A stretch of 64,000 nt of DNA from Heloderma charlesbogerti. Lineage: Eukaryota > Chordata > Lepidosauria > Squamata > Helodermatidae. The stretch is from positions 372,001-436,000 of the forward strand of contig JANEZZ010001951.1 in the NCBI GenBank assembly GCA_026122225.1, in the 5' to 3' direction. The position numbers and the translations under genes were made by a program. This document shows, piece after piece, positions 44,690 to 55,269 of the stretch; positions within the stretch are counted from its first letter, which is position 1; the number at the start of each line of letters is the position of its first letter. A model generated the notes under the pieces. That model had not been told where the DNA came from. It saw only the letters and a list, made by a program, of their open reading frames with translations, and searched no databases.

Positions 44690-45153
44690 TGGTTCACATA
44701 TAACATTAACCCATGGTTTATTACCTCACTCAGGGCTTGTCAGCGGATGATGAAACAAGCCATGGTTTGTTTTTTGAACCCCTGGGTTGTTTGGTTTGGT
44801 TTTCCTCTGCCTTCTCTCACCCCCTCCCTGTATCGCAAGTACCCTTGTGGTGCTGTAGTACTGGCATGTAGAGCAGCTGGTGTTGGGTTTTTTTTACCGC
44901 TCTTGCCTGCTATCTCTGTAGTCTGGGGAACCATGAACAACCCATGGTTCTGTGTTTACACATAATGAAAACCCATGGTTTAAACAACTCAGAGTCTCAA
45001 CCCAACAACAAACCATGGGTTCTCTTTCTGGTTTGTTCGTGGTTAACAAACCATGGTTTGTTAGTTTAGCTGGGTTTGCACATCACAACAACCCAAAATT
45101 CAACAACCCATGGGTTAAATAAAGCATGGGTTAGTGTTATGTGTGAACCAGGT
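44690..45153. mobile_element. AACAACCC-type foldback element
   Basis: Left end ACCTGGTTCACATATAAC and reversed right end ACCTGGTTCACACATAAC; the interior has many inverted AACCCATGGTTT words. Same family as 22699-23127, with better-matched ends. Confidence 0.75.
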
Positions 45154-46145
45154 TAATAGCTCATTCAGACATGCAAGCCTTCATTCAATGTTGTAATCAT
45201 CAAGCAATGGACATGCCAACATGGAATAAGCTACAGTTTTGGAGTAGCAAAATCTAATGACCCCCCCACACACTGAAAATGTCATTTTTGAATGTTAGAT
45301 CTGAGCTCTGGAACTGGTAAACTAATAAAGCAGTTCATGTGCACAGTTAAATTTCCTTCCCAGATTGACAGCTCCTGCCCAGACATCTAGGCTAGCAAAA
45401 CAGGGCTTGGTACCCACACCAGCCCCATCCAAACCATTCCCAGCAGAATAATTGATAGCCCTTTAGGAAGTCACAATCTCTAAAGATGTACCTATGATTA
45501 AATCAAGATCCAAGTCTCTGTACCCTTTCAATCTGAGATTCAATCTCTCCCCTTCTTGCTAGTCAGAATGAAAAGAATCTGGTGTTTCCTCACCACATAA
45601 GAAACACCAATAGCAATCTTGATGGAGAAAAAAAAATAAAACAACAACAAAAGTCAGTGGAGGAGGAGTAGCCAAGACGAAACGTGTTAGAATGAGTCAC
45701 AGATCTTTTGGAAAATATGGGCTCTTCTAGTTCTGAATGGGAAACTTACATGCACAGATAATAGAATACTTGGCACTAGAATCACAACGGAACTCAGAAA
45801 CCTGCCTTGTACATGAGTGAAGAGGAGATTCCATCTAACATACATTTTATTTTCAAAAATTCCACTCAACCACTTAATCATTACAAGGGATGAGGAAAGC
45901 TCACAGAAACTGGGGGACAATACAGATTGCTTTACTGTCTGGTGCAATCATTTCCAAAGGATAGACCACAAATTCTCCTCAAGTGAGCTGGAGGAGAAGG
46001 AGGTTACCAGGCTGCTTGCAGAATAAGGCCTTGTGCAAACCGAATTAGCATTGCCTCATATTCATCTCAGGTGAATTGGTAATCTGATGTAAAATTTGTT
46101 CCAAGATGAATTTCTCGCCAGCTGTGAAGGTCAGAGGCCTGTTTA
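45154..46145. other. intergenic, nothing recognised
   Basis: No repeat family or gene identified; open frames carry no motif. Confidence 0.4.
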
Positions 46146-46149
46146 CAGT

Positions 46150-46325
46150 GCTTCATTTTTTATTTTTTTTATTATTTAATTTATTAATCGCCCATCTGGC
46201 TGGTCACCCAGCCACTCTGGGCGATGTACAACATACAATAAAACAATAAAATTCTACAATAAAAACATTTTCTAAAATACCCTAACCCACCCCAAATGCC
46301 TGCCTGAACAGCCACGTTTTTAATT
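46150..46325 (-). mobile_element. L2-like LINE 3' end
   Basis: CCAGCCACTCTGGGCGATGT, ACAATAAAACAATAAAATTC and AACAGCCACGTTTTTAATTG are the complement of an L2 3' end. It abuts the sense L2 copy that follows. Confidence 0.65.
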
Positions 46326-46329
46326 GCTA

Positions 46330-47416
46330 GAATGCTGATGACACCCAAATCTATTTCTCCTTGTCATCTTTATCCAAGGAAGGTAGGACCCCTCTGAATG
46401 ACTGCCTGAAGTCGGTAATGGGCTGGATGAGGGAGAATGAGCTGAAGTTGAATCCAGGCAAGACAGCGGTACTAATCGTGAAGGGTCCTAATTCAGGTAT
46501 TGAGGTATGTCATCCAGTTCTGGATGGGGTTGCACTCCCCCTGAAGGAGAAAGTCCGTAGCTTGGGGGTGCTTCATGACGCAACCCTGCTCCTGGCATCC
46601 CAGGTGGAGGCAACGGTGAGAAGTGCCTGTTATCAACTTCGGCTGATACGCCAGCTACGCCCATTCCTGGAATATGTGGACCTGGTAACAGTGGTGCACA
46701 TGCTGGTAACCTTTAGGCTTGATTTCTGTAATGTGCTGTACTTGGGGCTGCCTTTATATTTAGTTCAGAAACTTCAGCTGGTACAAAATATGGCAGCCAG
46801 GTTGGTCTCTGGGACATCCCGTGAAGACCATATTACACCTGTTTTAAAATGTTTACACTGGCTGCCAATTTGTTTCCAAGCAAAATATGAAGTGCTGGTT
46901 CTTACCTTTAAAGACTTACATGGTCAAGGCCCAAGGTACCTTAGGGAGCACCTTCTCCCCTACGTCCCAGTCCGCCACCTAAGGTCCTCTGAGGGCCCTC
47001 TGCTGCATGTGAGACTGGCAGCCACATGCAAGAGGACCGTTTCCTTTGCTGATCCTCCATTGTGGAATGACCTGCCGGTTGAAATGTGCCTGCTGACCTC
47101 ATTGAAGGTTATAAAGCAGGCATTAAAGACTCCATTATTCCGGCAGGTCTTCCCCTTTTAGAACTCTTGTTCCTTTTGCTGACTTCTGGATACTGTTTTT
47201 AAGCTGTGTTGTTTTATTGTTGGATTCTTTTTTTTGTTAAATTGTTTTTAATTCAAAGTTGTTTTTAGTTATATGTTGTTTGTATATATTGTCTGTATGC
47301 TTCTATGTAAATTGCTTTTAAACTTTGTATATTGTAATGTTTTAACTGTTGTAAACCGCGAGAGAGCATTGGCTATGGGTCAGTATAGAAATGTAATAAA
47401 AAATAAAAATAAAAAA
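46330..47416 (+). mobile_element. L2 LINE, 3' half of ORF2 and tail
   Basis: One open frame of 266 codons (46361-47161), preceded by N-A-D-D-T-Q-I-Y-F, covers the RT catalytic box and C-terminal region: W-M-R-E-N-E-L-K-L-N-P-G-K-T, G-V-L-H-D, H-W-L-P-I and W-N-D-L-P-V-E. The 3' tail GTAAACCGCGAGAGAGCATT and ATGTAATAAAAAATAAA follows. It is 5' truncated, starting at the ADD box, but otherwise remarkably intact, so a younger insertion than the L2 copies at 6925 or 9455. Confidence 0.88.
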
Positions 47417-47818
47417 TAGAATGAGTTTTGCAGGGCCCAGCAATTTCTGCAAGGCACACCCCTCTGATCTGCAAGCCCTTTATAAAGTCCTCAGGCTCCC
47501 CTTCAGCCTTAGTGACTGGAAGGCACAACCTCAACTTCTGTTCCAGCTCCTACAGTTCTCTCCTAAATTTCCCACAGAAGATAACTCTGATGGAGGTTTG
47601 AAATGCTCCACTGCTTGCTGAGGAGTAAAAGCTACAGCCAGATCTCCAGCTTAGTGTACTGGAGACCAAACTGAGAAACAGCCCAAATTCTGACATATAT
47701 TTCCTTTTTGCTCGTGGGTCTCAGAGGTGGGGTACCCGCCCTTCGATGCCCCAAAAGTTTATGCTGCCAGGTCAGTAGACACAGGTAGGGTGATAAACAG
47801 CTTCCTTTCTAAGTAAGG
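47417..47818. other. intergenic, nothing recognised
   Basis: No repeat or exon identified. Confidence 0.4.
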
Positions 47819-47821
47819 AAG

Positions 47822-48010
47822 GGCTGTAGCTCAGTGGTAGAGCACATACTTTGCAGGCAGGAAGTCCCAGGTAACAGCATCTCCAAATAGGGTTAGGAAA
47901 GAATCCTGCCTGAAAGTCTGGGGAACCACTGCTGCCAGTCAGTGTTGACAGTACTGGGCTAGATGGACCAAAGGTCTGCCTCAGTATAAGGCAGTGCCCT
48001 ATGTTCCTAA
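47822..48010 (+). repeat. tRNA-headed SINE
   Basis: Head GGCTGTAGCTCAGTGGTAGA has a tRNA A box; the B-box-like region is decayed. Body motifs CTGCTGCCAGTCAGTGTTGA and TACTGGGCTAGATGGACCAA lead to the tail CCCTATGTTCCTA. The head looks like tRNA-Ala, but there is no intact clover-leaf. Confidence 0.8.
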
Positions 48011-48394
48011 CACATAGACAATTAACCTTGCGGTAGCAGATCAAAGGCACTTATGAGGACTTCCATGCTCTCCCTGACTGCAACATTTGTCCAAGGAAAG
48101 ATGGAACAGAACCAGAGCCAAGCCCAGTGGGACCGAATCACACCAGGCAAGTATCAGAGGGGAGCCCAGACTGTTCTATTACAGGCCTCTTAAAGAGACA
48201 TTCAGTAGATCACATCCTTCTTTCTAAGCGTAGAAGTGTGTCTCTTTATTACGTGTCTCCTTTCTGGATACCTGGGATGGGGGGAGGATTGTTCAGAGCT
48301 ACTCTCTTTTTTTGCTGTTACTTCACCCATTTTAAGCTGAGCTCTGGTGTTGGCAAAGAGACTTTGGCCAAAGACATGGCAAAGAGTATGCCAT

Positions 48395-48480
48395 AGCCCA
48401 GCCAATGGCCATGCTGGCTGGGAACGATGGGAGTTGTAGTCTAACACATCTGGAGAGCATCAGGTTAGGGAAGGCTGACA
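48395..48480. mobile_element. partial palindromic hAT MITE
   Basis: One arm only: GGGAGTTGTAGTCTAACACA and TCTGGAGAGCATCAGGTTAG, the right arm of the 41653 family. Confidence 0.65.
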
Positions 48481-48534
48481 TAGCTCTGCAGATGTTTGTG
48501 CAGGGCCTCTGCAAACACCTCCTCACAACCCAAC

Positions 48535-48612
48535 CCTGTAATGTTTACTTGGAAGTAAACCCCACTGCATTCAGTGGCGCTTGCTCCCAAGTAAGTCTGC
48601 ACAGGGTTGCAA
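48535..48612. mobile_element. short hAT-like MITE (AAGTAAGT type)
   Basis: GTTTACTTGGAAGTAAACCC pairs loosely with GCTCCCAAGTAAGTCTGCAC; CCACTGCATTCAGTGG is at the centre. Confidence 0.6.
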
Positions 48613-48746
48613 AAACTATACTTGCTTGCTTCCTTCTTACCACTGCTAATGCTTTTCTTCTCTTGAGAGACTTTCAAGCTGTGTAGTTGCAGGTCGATAG
48701 TCTGGACCAAGCCCTCCTCCTCTGCAAGTCTTATTTAGAAAGGAGC

Positions 48747-49065
48747 CAGGGAAGGGCTGTGGCTCAGGGACAGAACTGTTTTGCAGGCAGAATGTCTCAG
48801 GTTCAGTCCCCGGCATCTCCAGGAGAAGCTTGGAAAGACTCCATCTGATATGCTGCAGAGATGCTCCCAATCAGTGCAGACCTGAGGTCTTGGGGCCCTT
48901 CAGATGTTTAGGCTACAACCTGCATGATCCCTCACCACTAGCTGTGCTGGCTAAGGCCAATGGGAGTTGTAGGCCAAAACATCTGGAGGACCACAAGTTG
49001 TCCACCCCTGGTGTTGAGAATACTGACCTAGACCAATGGTGTAAGGCAGCTTCCTTCATGATCCT
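48747..49065 (+). repeat. tRNA-headed SINE split by a MITE
   Basis: Head GGGCTGTGGCTCAGG, B-box-like CAGGTTCAGTCCCCGG, body up to CAATCAGTGCAGAC (48881); it then resumes after the MITE at 49011 with GAATACTGACCTAGACCAAT and AAGGCAGCTTCC. Confidence 0.75.
48882..49010. mobile_element. hAT-type MITE inside a SINE
   Basis: The right part GGCCAAAACATCTGGAGGAC and CACAAGTTGTCCACCCCTG is the inverse of the 9500 family. Flanks GTGCAGAC and GTGTTGAG match at 5 of 8 positions. Confidence 0.7.
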
Positions 49066-49149
49066 AAAAAAACCACAGTGCATTATCATGCATTCAGTAT
49101 AACATGTAGTTTGGTCCTAACTCCCTTCAAAATCAGCAGGACGCTGGCT

Positions 49150-49242
49150 GCAATTCTAGGTATTCTGACTTGGAAGTCAATCCCACTGAAATCAGTGGGA
49201 CTTACTTGTGAGTAAACATAGTTTGGCACAGGCTGTGAAACT
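49150..49242. mobile_element. short hAT-like MITE (AAGTAAGT type)
   Basis: TTGGAAGTCAATCCCACTGA, AATCAGTGGGACTTACTTGT and AGTAAACATAG; the central CCCACTGAAATCAGTGGG is palindromic. Confidence 0.65.
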
Positions 49243-50120
49243 TTTAATAATGCCCTTCATGTCCACTGATTTCAATGGGTTTTGCTCGCAACTAGCTTTC
49301 AATAGATCGAGCCTTTGTATGGTACATAAAGCCTTGCTGTTATTGAGCGTCCACCCTGAAGATCATTACTGCAAATCTGAGCTGCCTTTTTTTGAATTCT
49401 GGAAGACTTCCAAAGTGTCTTTGCCTATTATGTGTAGTGTGACAAGGCAAGCTCATAAACAGAGCCACGCTTCCCTACTGGGCCAAGATACGAAGCCAAT
49501 GGCAGATATGCTGTGTTATGCCCAAGTGCCAGCAGTGAAAGGGTTATCTCACCACCATGACCAATAAAACACTGTCATTTCAAGGAACTTTCCAAGGTCA
49601 GCAGTGGGGTGCTAGACTCTAAGAAGTTCCAGGAGAAAGTTATTGGCACAGGAAGCAGACAGCATGAAAACCATTTAAAGGCATTCTTGTGCCTCTGTGT
49701 TCTCTAATGAGGATTGATAACTAATGCCAGAAAGAGAGCCGTCCGTCTGTCTGTCTGTCTGTCTCATGGGAGGATGAATACTTAAGTCAACCCAAATCAT
49801 AGCTGAGAAATTATAAGGGTAGAAGGATGCCGGCAGTGCCTCCTGGAACATGTCAGAAAATGGAGAGATGAAAAGAGAGAACAATCTTGCCACCAAAAAA
49901 CTGTTTTTGATGTAGGATTAATAATATTTCCAGGGCACAGTATCTTTTTGGAAAGAAAATGATATTTTAAAAAAAACTTTTAAAAAGATGCTTTTTAAAA
50001 GGAAGTTATAGTCTAAAATTTCTTTCCTGTTTTATTATGCCCTTTCTTTAAGAAGTTCAAGATGATGTTACAGAATGAGTATCAGTTATACAGACCATTA
50101 GAGTTAAACATGAATTATAT
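49243..50120. other. intergenic, one short tandem repeat
   Basis: (GTCT)n at 49744-49764; otherwise nothing recognised. Confidence 0.5.
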
Positions 50121-50125
50121 GTGTG

Positions 50126-50375
50126 CACGGTCAGGTTCACGCATAATGACAACCCAGAGAACAGATTGAATATGGGGTGTTGTTGAATCATGGGTTGTCG
50201 TTATATGCCAACCCTGCATTACGGTTTAACTGTGGGTTGTTAACCATGAACAACCCAACAATGAACTATGGGTTCTCTTCCTGGGTTGTTTGTCATTAAC
50301 AACCCACAGTTAAATCATAGTGCAAGGTTTGCACATAACAACAACCTATGATTCAACCATGAGATGCAATTATAT
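50126..50375. mobile_element. AACAACCC-type foldback element
   Basis: Begins TCAGGTTCACGCATAATGAC. GTTTAACTGTGGGTTGTTAA pairs with TTAACAACCCACAGTTAAAT. Same family as 22699-23127. Confidence 0.65.
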
Positions 50376-50900
50376 CAGGAGAGGGAGGATGGCGGATGAG
50401 CAAGCACCCACATCAGTGATGTGGGGCAAGAAAAAGGCATGCCCCAAGGTGGGTGCCCATTGGTTTGGCATGGGTTAAATCACTGCTATGTAATATTGGA
50501 GCTTGCTTAGTATTTGGCAGCAGTTGAAAGTGTGGAGAGTGGGAAACGAAAGCAGCACAAACTCCACATATCAACTTGGGTGCATGTTTGAGCTACAAAG
50601 TAGATGAGTCCCAAGTAAGCTGCCAAAGAGCACTCAAGAGTTTTCACTACAGCTCAGATTGCTATTGGGTTGCTTAGTTAGACTCTTGGAGCCTTGCCAG
50701 GCACTGTGGTTTGCCAGAGTGTGTGTGTGTCTCTGTGCAACTGTCACTAATCCCTCATTCTTGTCTGTAGAGACAATGCCAATGTCCCAAGAAGCACAGC
50801 TGTTCTTGGCATGCCTCTCCTCTCTTCCCCCACACTCACCCAAATGAATGGAGCTGCTGCAGAAAACAACCATTCTTCTTAGCCCAGCAAGCTTGTAGAG

Positions 50901-51035
50901 CAAGGGTTGGCACCCTGGTGCCCTCTCAATGGTTTGGACTAGAACAGCCATAATCGATGACCATTGGCAATGCTGGCTGGGGCTTATGGAAACTGTAGTC
51001 CAAAACAGCTGGATGGCACTGGTTGCCTACCCCTA
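50901..51035. mobile_element. hAT-type MITE
   Basis: From CAAGGGTTGGCACCCTGG to GGTTGCCTACCCCTA. Flanks TTGTAGAG (50893-50900) and TTGTAGTT (51036-51043) agree at 6 of 8 positions. Confidence 0.75.
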
Positions 51036-51083
51036 TTGTAGTTAAATGTATTGGTTAAGAGACTGATGTATGAACCGGAAAGG

Positions 51084-51620
51084 GGCTGTAGCTCAGTGGC
51101 AGAGCACTCGCCTTGCATGAAGAAGGTTCAATCCTTAGTTCCTCCAGGCAGGGCTGGGAAAGAATCCCACCTAAAGCCCCGGAGAGCTGCTGCCAGTCAG
51201 TGTAGACTGGGGTAGGCAACTTTTGGGGGACTGTGGACACATTTGTTAATTTGAGAAACTGCCCTGGGCACCACCACAACATGGGCATGCTGCAGATGGA
51301 AGCATCGGCCTGCAGCCACCTGATATCTTCATTTTTAAGAATGTTTCTGAGACCCATGTGTAGCCCAGAGGCATGCATGGGGAAAGAAGAGGGGAGCAGC
51401 TACAGGCCTTCACTTTGCTTGAAATGATCCCAGCTGCCAGTACAGAACCTTGTTATTTTTAAAAAAAAAACTTAGGAAGGGTAAGACACCTCGGGAGGTG
51501 CCAAGAAAGTTGTCGAAGGGCGCACCCATGGGCACCATGTTGCCCACCCCTGATGTGGACAATACTGAGCTAGACAGACCAGTGGTCTGACTTGGTATAA
51601 ACAGTTTTCTATGTTCCTAT
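51084..51620 (+). repeat. tRNA-headed SINE split by a MITE
   Basis: Head GGCTGTAGCTCAGTGGCAGA, body to GCCAGTCAGTGTAGAC (51207), interruption, then ACAATACTGAGCTAGACAGA and the tail TCTATGTTCCTA. Removing the insert restores the element order seen at 47822. Confidence 0.82.
51208..51552. mobile_element. hAT-type MITE inside a SINE
   Basis: Begins TGGGGTAGGCAACTTTTGG; its reversed end is CAGGGGTGGGCAACATGG. Flanks GTGTAGAC (51200-51207) and ATGTGGAC (51553-51560) agree at 6 of 8 positions. The interior is unrelated to the MITE at 48882. Confidence 0.78.
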
Positions 51621-51794
51621 AGTTCAAATATATCCCAGCCATGAATGCAGTGGGCCAAATCAGACCATACATCTCCCTCAATCTGGCCCAATGCATACTG
51701 GGGAGTGAGCATGCACAGCTCGTCCAGACCCACTTGGTGCACTGACCTCCCCTCTGCCCTCCCCATGTGTACATGAATGCTATCTATGGGTGTA

Positions 51795-52030
51795 AAATTC
51801 CTGGATGAGAAAGCTATCAATGGCTGCTAGTCCTGATGGCTATATGCTACCTCTGCTATCAGAGGCCATAAGCCTATGTACACCAGTTGCTGGGGAACTT
51901 GGGCAGGAGGGTGCTGTTGCATTCATGTCCTGCTTGAGAGTTTCCTGTGGGCAGCTGGCTGGCCACTGAGTGAACAGAGTGCTGGACTAGACGGGTCTGA
52001 TCCAGCACAATTCTACTTATGTTCTTAAAG
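51795..52030 (+). mobile_element. CR1 LINE 3' end
   Basis: GCTATCAATGGCTGCTAGTC, ACCTCTGCTATCAGAGGCC, TTCATGTCCTGCTTGAGAGT and the tail ATTCTACTTATGTTCTTAAA. The segment GTCCTGCTTG...GGCCACTG, broken in the 14987 copy, is continuous here. Confidence 0.8.
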
Positions 52031-52412
52031 TACATAGGCAGACATTGTGTGAGATTTACTACTTTAATGTAAATTCAGAGTGATTTTTGCCTACACTTGC
52101 TGAACTATATATGTGCAAAAGTTCATAGATGCATACATGTGGGGCTGGTAGAGACGGTGCGCTGGGTCAGCAGGGAGGAGCTCCACATACTTGCTTCCCT
52201 CCACATCTTGGGCAGGATGTGGGGGGAGACATATAACCTGATCTGGCCCAATAGGAGACCTTAGGCACCCAATCTTCGCTCACTGCAGCACCCCAGCTGC
52301 AATTTGATTATAATATTCACCTGTCTTAAAGGTTGTTGCAAGGACTGCCAGAACAATGTCCATAAAATTATTTAACAGTGTAAGAGGTTCAACACTCAAG
52401 CAGGTACAATTC
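52031..52412. other. intergenic, nothing recognised
   Basis: No repeat or exon identified. Confidence 0.4.
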
Positions 52413-52632
52413 CAGTGTAGGCTGGTGGCTCCGATGTCAGCGGGAATGGTGAATCCACCATGGGTTTCAGTCCAAACCAGTCAGAACTCTAAAGGAGCTG
52501 TCCAAGGTGCTGAACACAATCCCTGAAATAGGTCCAGCACCTTAGATAGCTCCTTTAGAGTTGTAACTGGTTCAGACTGAAACCCAGAGCAGATTCACCA
52601 CCCCCTGACATCGGAGTCATCAGCCTCTACTG
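52413..52632. mobile_element. palindromic hAT MITE, 220 bp
   Basis: The halves pair over nearly their full length: GTGGCTCCGATGTCAG with TGACATCGGAGTCATC, and AACTCTAAAGGAGCT with AGCTCCTTTAGAGTT. Flanks TACAATTC (52405-52412) and TACGATTC (52633-52640) are a 7/8 target-site duplication. Confidence 0.85.
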
Positions 52633-52779
52633 TACGATTCCCGTACTTCCTGGCCAGCATGGCCAACATGGAGGGCACAAAGTTGAGAAAGGCTGTTATA
52701 GGCAATATATATCTCCCATTGTTGATCTTCAGCAACTGGTACTCAGTGGCTTTTGCCTCTGAAGATGGAGGTTCCAGAG

Positions 52780-52980
52780 CCGTCGTGACAAATAGCCATT
52801 AAGAGACCCATCGTCCATGCCTTTTCTAAACCCCCTTTTAGAAAAGGGGGTTTAGAAACCTTCTAACCCAGTGGCCATCACCACGCCATGTGGCAGCAAG
52901 TTCCCTAAATCAGTTACACACTGTGTCAAGAAATACTTCCTTTTGTCTGCCCTGAATCTCCTGCCAAACTGTTTGTTCAG
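52780..52980 (-). mobile_element. CR1 LINE fragment with an internal hairpin
   Basis: The complement of the CR1 segment at 40660-40800 (CAGTGGCCATCACCACGCCA, CTTCCTTTTGTCTGCCCTGA). At 52824-52857 the CTTTTCTAAACCCCCTTTT word is followed by its exact inverse, 16-bp arms with a 2-base spacer. Confidence 0.7.
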
Positions 52981-53103
52981 CTGGCCCACAGAAAAGTGCT
53001 ATCCTTATTTCAAGACTCAGTGCATGGGGTGGAGGGAAAACACATCTTTCTTAGACTTTTCCATTAGAGATGGCTGTAATGAGTTCAGTTTCGTGGATCC
53101 GGA

Positions 53104-53198
53104 TTTACTGCTTATTTACTTATGGTCAACCTTGATATCCTGCCTTTCTATAATAAAATATTCAAGGTGGCTTACAATGAACGATAAAAGACTTTGCA
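53104..53198 (-). repeat. SINE/LINE 3' tail remnant
   Basis: TATGGTCAACCTTGATATCC, TGCCTTTCTATAATAAAATA and CAAGGTGGCTTACAATGAAC resemble the complement of a MIR-like tail (compare 63650-63705). Confidence 0.45.
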
Positions 53199-53269
53199 CC
53201 TTGATTAAAAAAACATACACATGCCAAACATTTCACTCCACTAGAAATTGGTTTTGGATTCCATAAACC

Positions 53270-53469
53270 AGGGGTGCTTCCAGATGGAGGGGTTCTAGTG
53301 CTGACTACCAGAAGGTGATGCGCAGCCATTCCGTCTTTTCTTTCTTCACAGATTTTCTGTGGTAAGAAAAAAGATGGAAGAAGTTGGGCCCATCTGGACT
53401 GCCCTGTAAAATTCTGTGAATTAGGCAGGGTGATGGTGTGATAAAAGCTTAATCTGGAAGCACTCCCAG
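53270..53469. mobile_element. MITE with GTGCTTCCAGAT ends
   Basis: Left CAGGGGTGCTTCCAGAT and reversed right CTGGGAGTGCTTCCAGAT; the interior pairs partly (CTTTCTTCACAG / CTGTGGTAAGAAA). An open frame of 167 codons on the - strand runs across it but has no motif. Confidence 0.65.
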
Positions 53470-54492
53470 TTCCACCTTTGGACCTTCCAGAATCTGCTTG
53501 GTTCTGGAATATTCTAACTGGTCCACTGGCTGCTTCAACAGTGTAGGCCTTGCTGCAAATGTTCAGTAAACCCCTGTACCAACAGGGAATGATGTTGTTC
53601 TCATGCCTCATTGGTAGCAGGAATCCCTGCACAGGTGTGGCATGTTGGAAAATGCTTCTGTGCATGTGTGGCTAGGTATACTGTGCCTCAGAAGTCTGTG
53701 GAACCAGAACTGATCCCAATACATTCCTTTTTGTTTTATTATCCAGTTCCAACCTGGCAGGAAGAACAAATTTGGTGATATTGCTAATCCATGATGCTAC
53801 ACTGTAAAGCTTATCATGGTACCTAGAATGCATTATGTTGGCAAATCTCTCTCTCTCTCTCTCTCTGGCTTTGTCCCAGTTCCCATGCTTACTTTTCCAT
53901 TAACTGCAGTCATGCAAAAACTTTGTGCCAATGCACCTCAGTTTCATTCTTAAAATCTACTACTGTATCTGGAATGGCTAATCATAAACTCAAAGCAAAG
54001 CAGTAAGACCCAACACAGATACCTTGGGATCCGATCTTTGGCAACTTGTCATGCCCATAAACATGCTCAACACTGACTAGATTGAAAGAACAGATCCCCT
54101 GTTCTTTTGGCTGATAGATGGACGTGCTCCAGTACTCCACCAGTGCCCTCTCGTGCCATGAAAGGACAATGCAAGCCAATCCTAGCAAAGTGATTCAGTT
54201 CTGAAAGAATTCATTTCCATTTGCAGCTCTGAAGCAGAAGACTGGGAATTGTTTTTGAAAGCAAAGAATCTCAGAGCCAGCTTCTCTGACTGGAATTCAT
54301 AAGGGCTTTTTGAACTGCTAGTTGGAATCCATAATTGCTTTTTGAATGATGCATACAGGTGAAAACGTTTCACTGGAATCTCTGATCTATGCACATTATT
54401 CCAACAGGATTTGTGAACTGAAGCTGGGTTTCTGGACAACTCTGACCAACAGGATTGTCAGGCAGCAAAAGTACCAATGACACAGTCTAACT
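53470..54492. other. intergenic, (CT)n only
   Basis: (CT)n at 53846-53866. No gene or other repeat family recognised. Confidence 0.45.
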
Positions 54493-54632
54493 CAGGCTTC
54501 CTCAACCTGGTGCCCTCCAAATGTTTTTGATTAGAACACCCATCACCCTTGACCTTTGACCTATTGGCTGGGGCTGGTTAGAGTTGTCGTCCAAAACATC
54601 TGGAGGGCACCAGATTGGGAAAGACCACTAAA
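54493..54632. mobile_element. palindromic hAT-type MITE
   Basis: CAGGCTTCCTCAACCTGGTG, CCCTCCAAATGTTTTTGATT and, inverted, ACATCTGGAGGGCACCAGAT. Family of 41653-41777; no clear flanking duplication. Confidence 0.75.
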
Positions 54633-55265
54633 CATGTATGTGAAAGATACAGCAAATGGGGAAGACACTAATAATGTCACAAAGCAGGAGAGAAAGTATT
54701 CTCAGGTGCTTAGAAAAACTTTTATTGGGCCCAACGCATTTCAGAAAGAAATTTCCTTCCTCAGGGGCTGCATTGTTAACATTTTGTAATACTCCTAAGG
54801 AACAATAAGCACATATGAAAAGTTGCAATAATTCATATTATCCAATAAATCCACAATTTGCAACATTTATAAAACATAACCATTAAAAGAAATGGTTATA
54901 TTAAAACTATTATTTGATATAAATTCTGATTTTTTGCCATCCAACTACTGATGTATAGAAACCTACCAAAATTTTAAGCTACAAAGCTTCCCATTGGTAA
55001 GACAGCTGGCAAAAATATTGGAATGTTTTCGGAGTATTACAAAATGTTAACGATGCTTTATAATGGTATTTCAATCCAACCTGAGCTGCATCATCTCTGC
55101 TGATGATTCTCTGCTGCTTTCTTATCTGATGTTGCTTATGCATTTTAATAGTATTTTAATAGTTTATTATATTTTAATTATGTGATCCCTCTTGGGAATT
55201 CAGTGAAGGATGGGGTATCAATGTATATAATTAATTAACAGCATTACTTGTTCTTACAGCCATTA
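54633..55265. other. intergenic, AT-rich, nothing recognised
   Basis: Two inverted words ATTACAAAATGTTAAC / GTTAACATTTTGTAAT (near 54774 and 55035) suggest a decayed foldback element of about 280 bases. No gene. Confidence 0.45.
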
Positions 55266-55269
55266 ATCC

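Noticed and set aside
47822..51160. tRNA genes at the SINE heads (47822, 48747, 51084)
   Set aside because: They have A-box and B-box words but no intact acceptor or anticodon stem, and are followed by a SINE body and tail.
53162..53665. Open frame of 167 codons on the - strand
   Set aside because: It runs through a MITE and flanking DNA, has no domain motif and no splice support.
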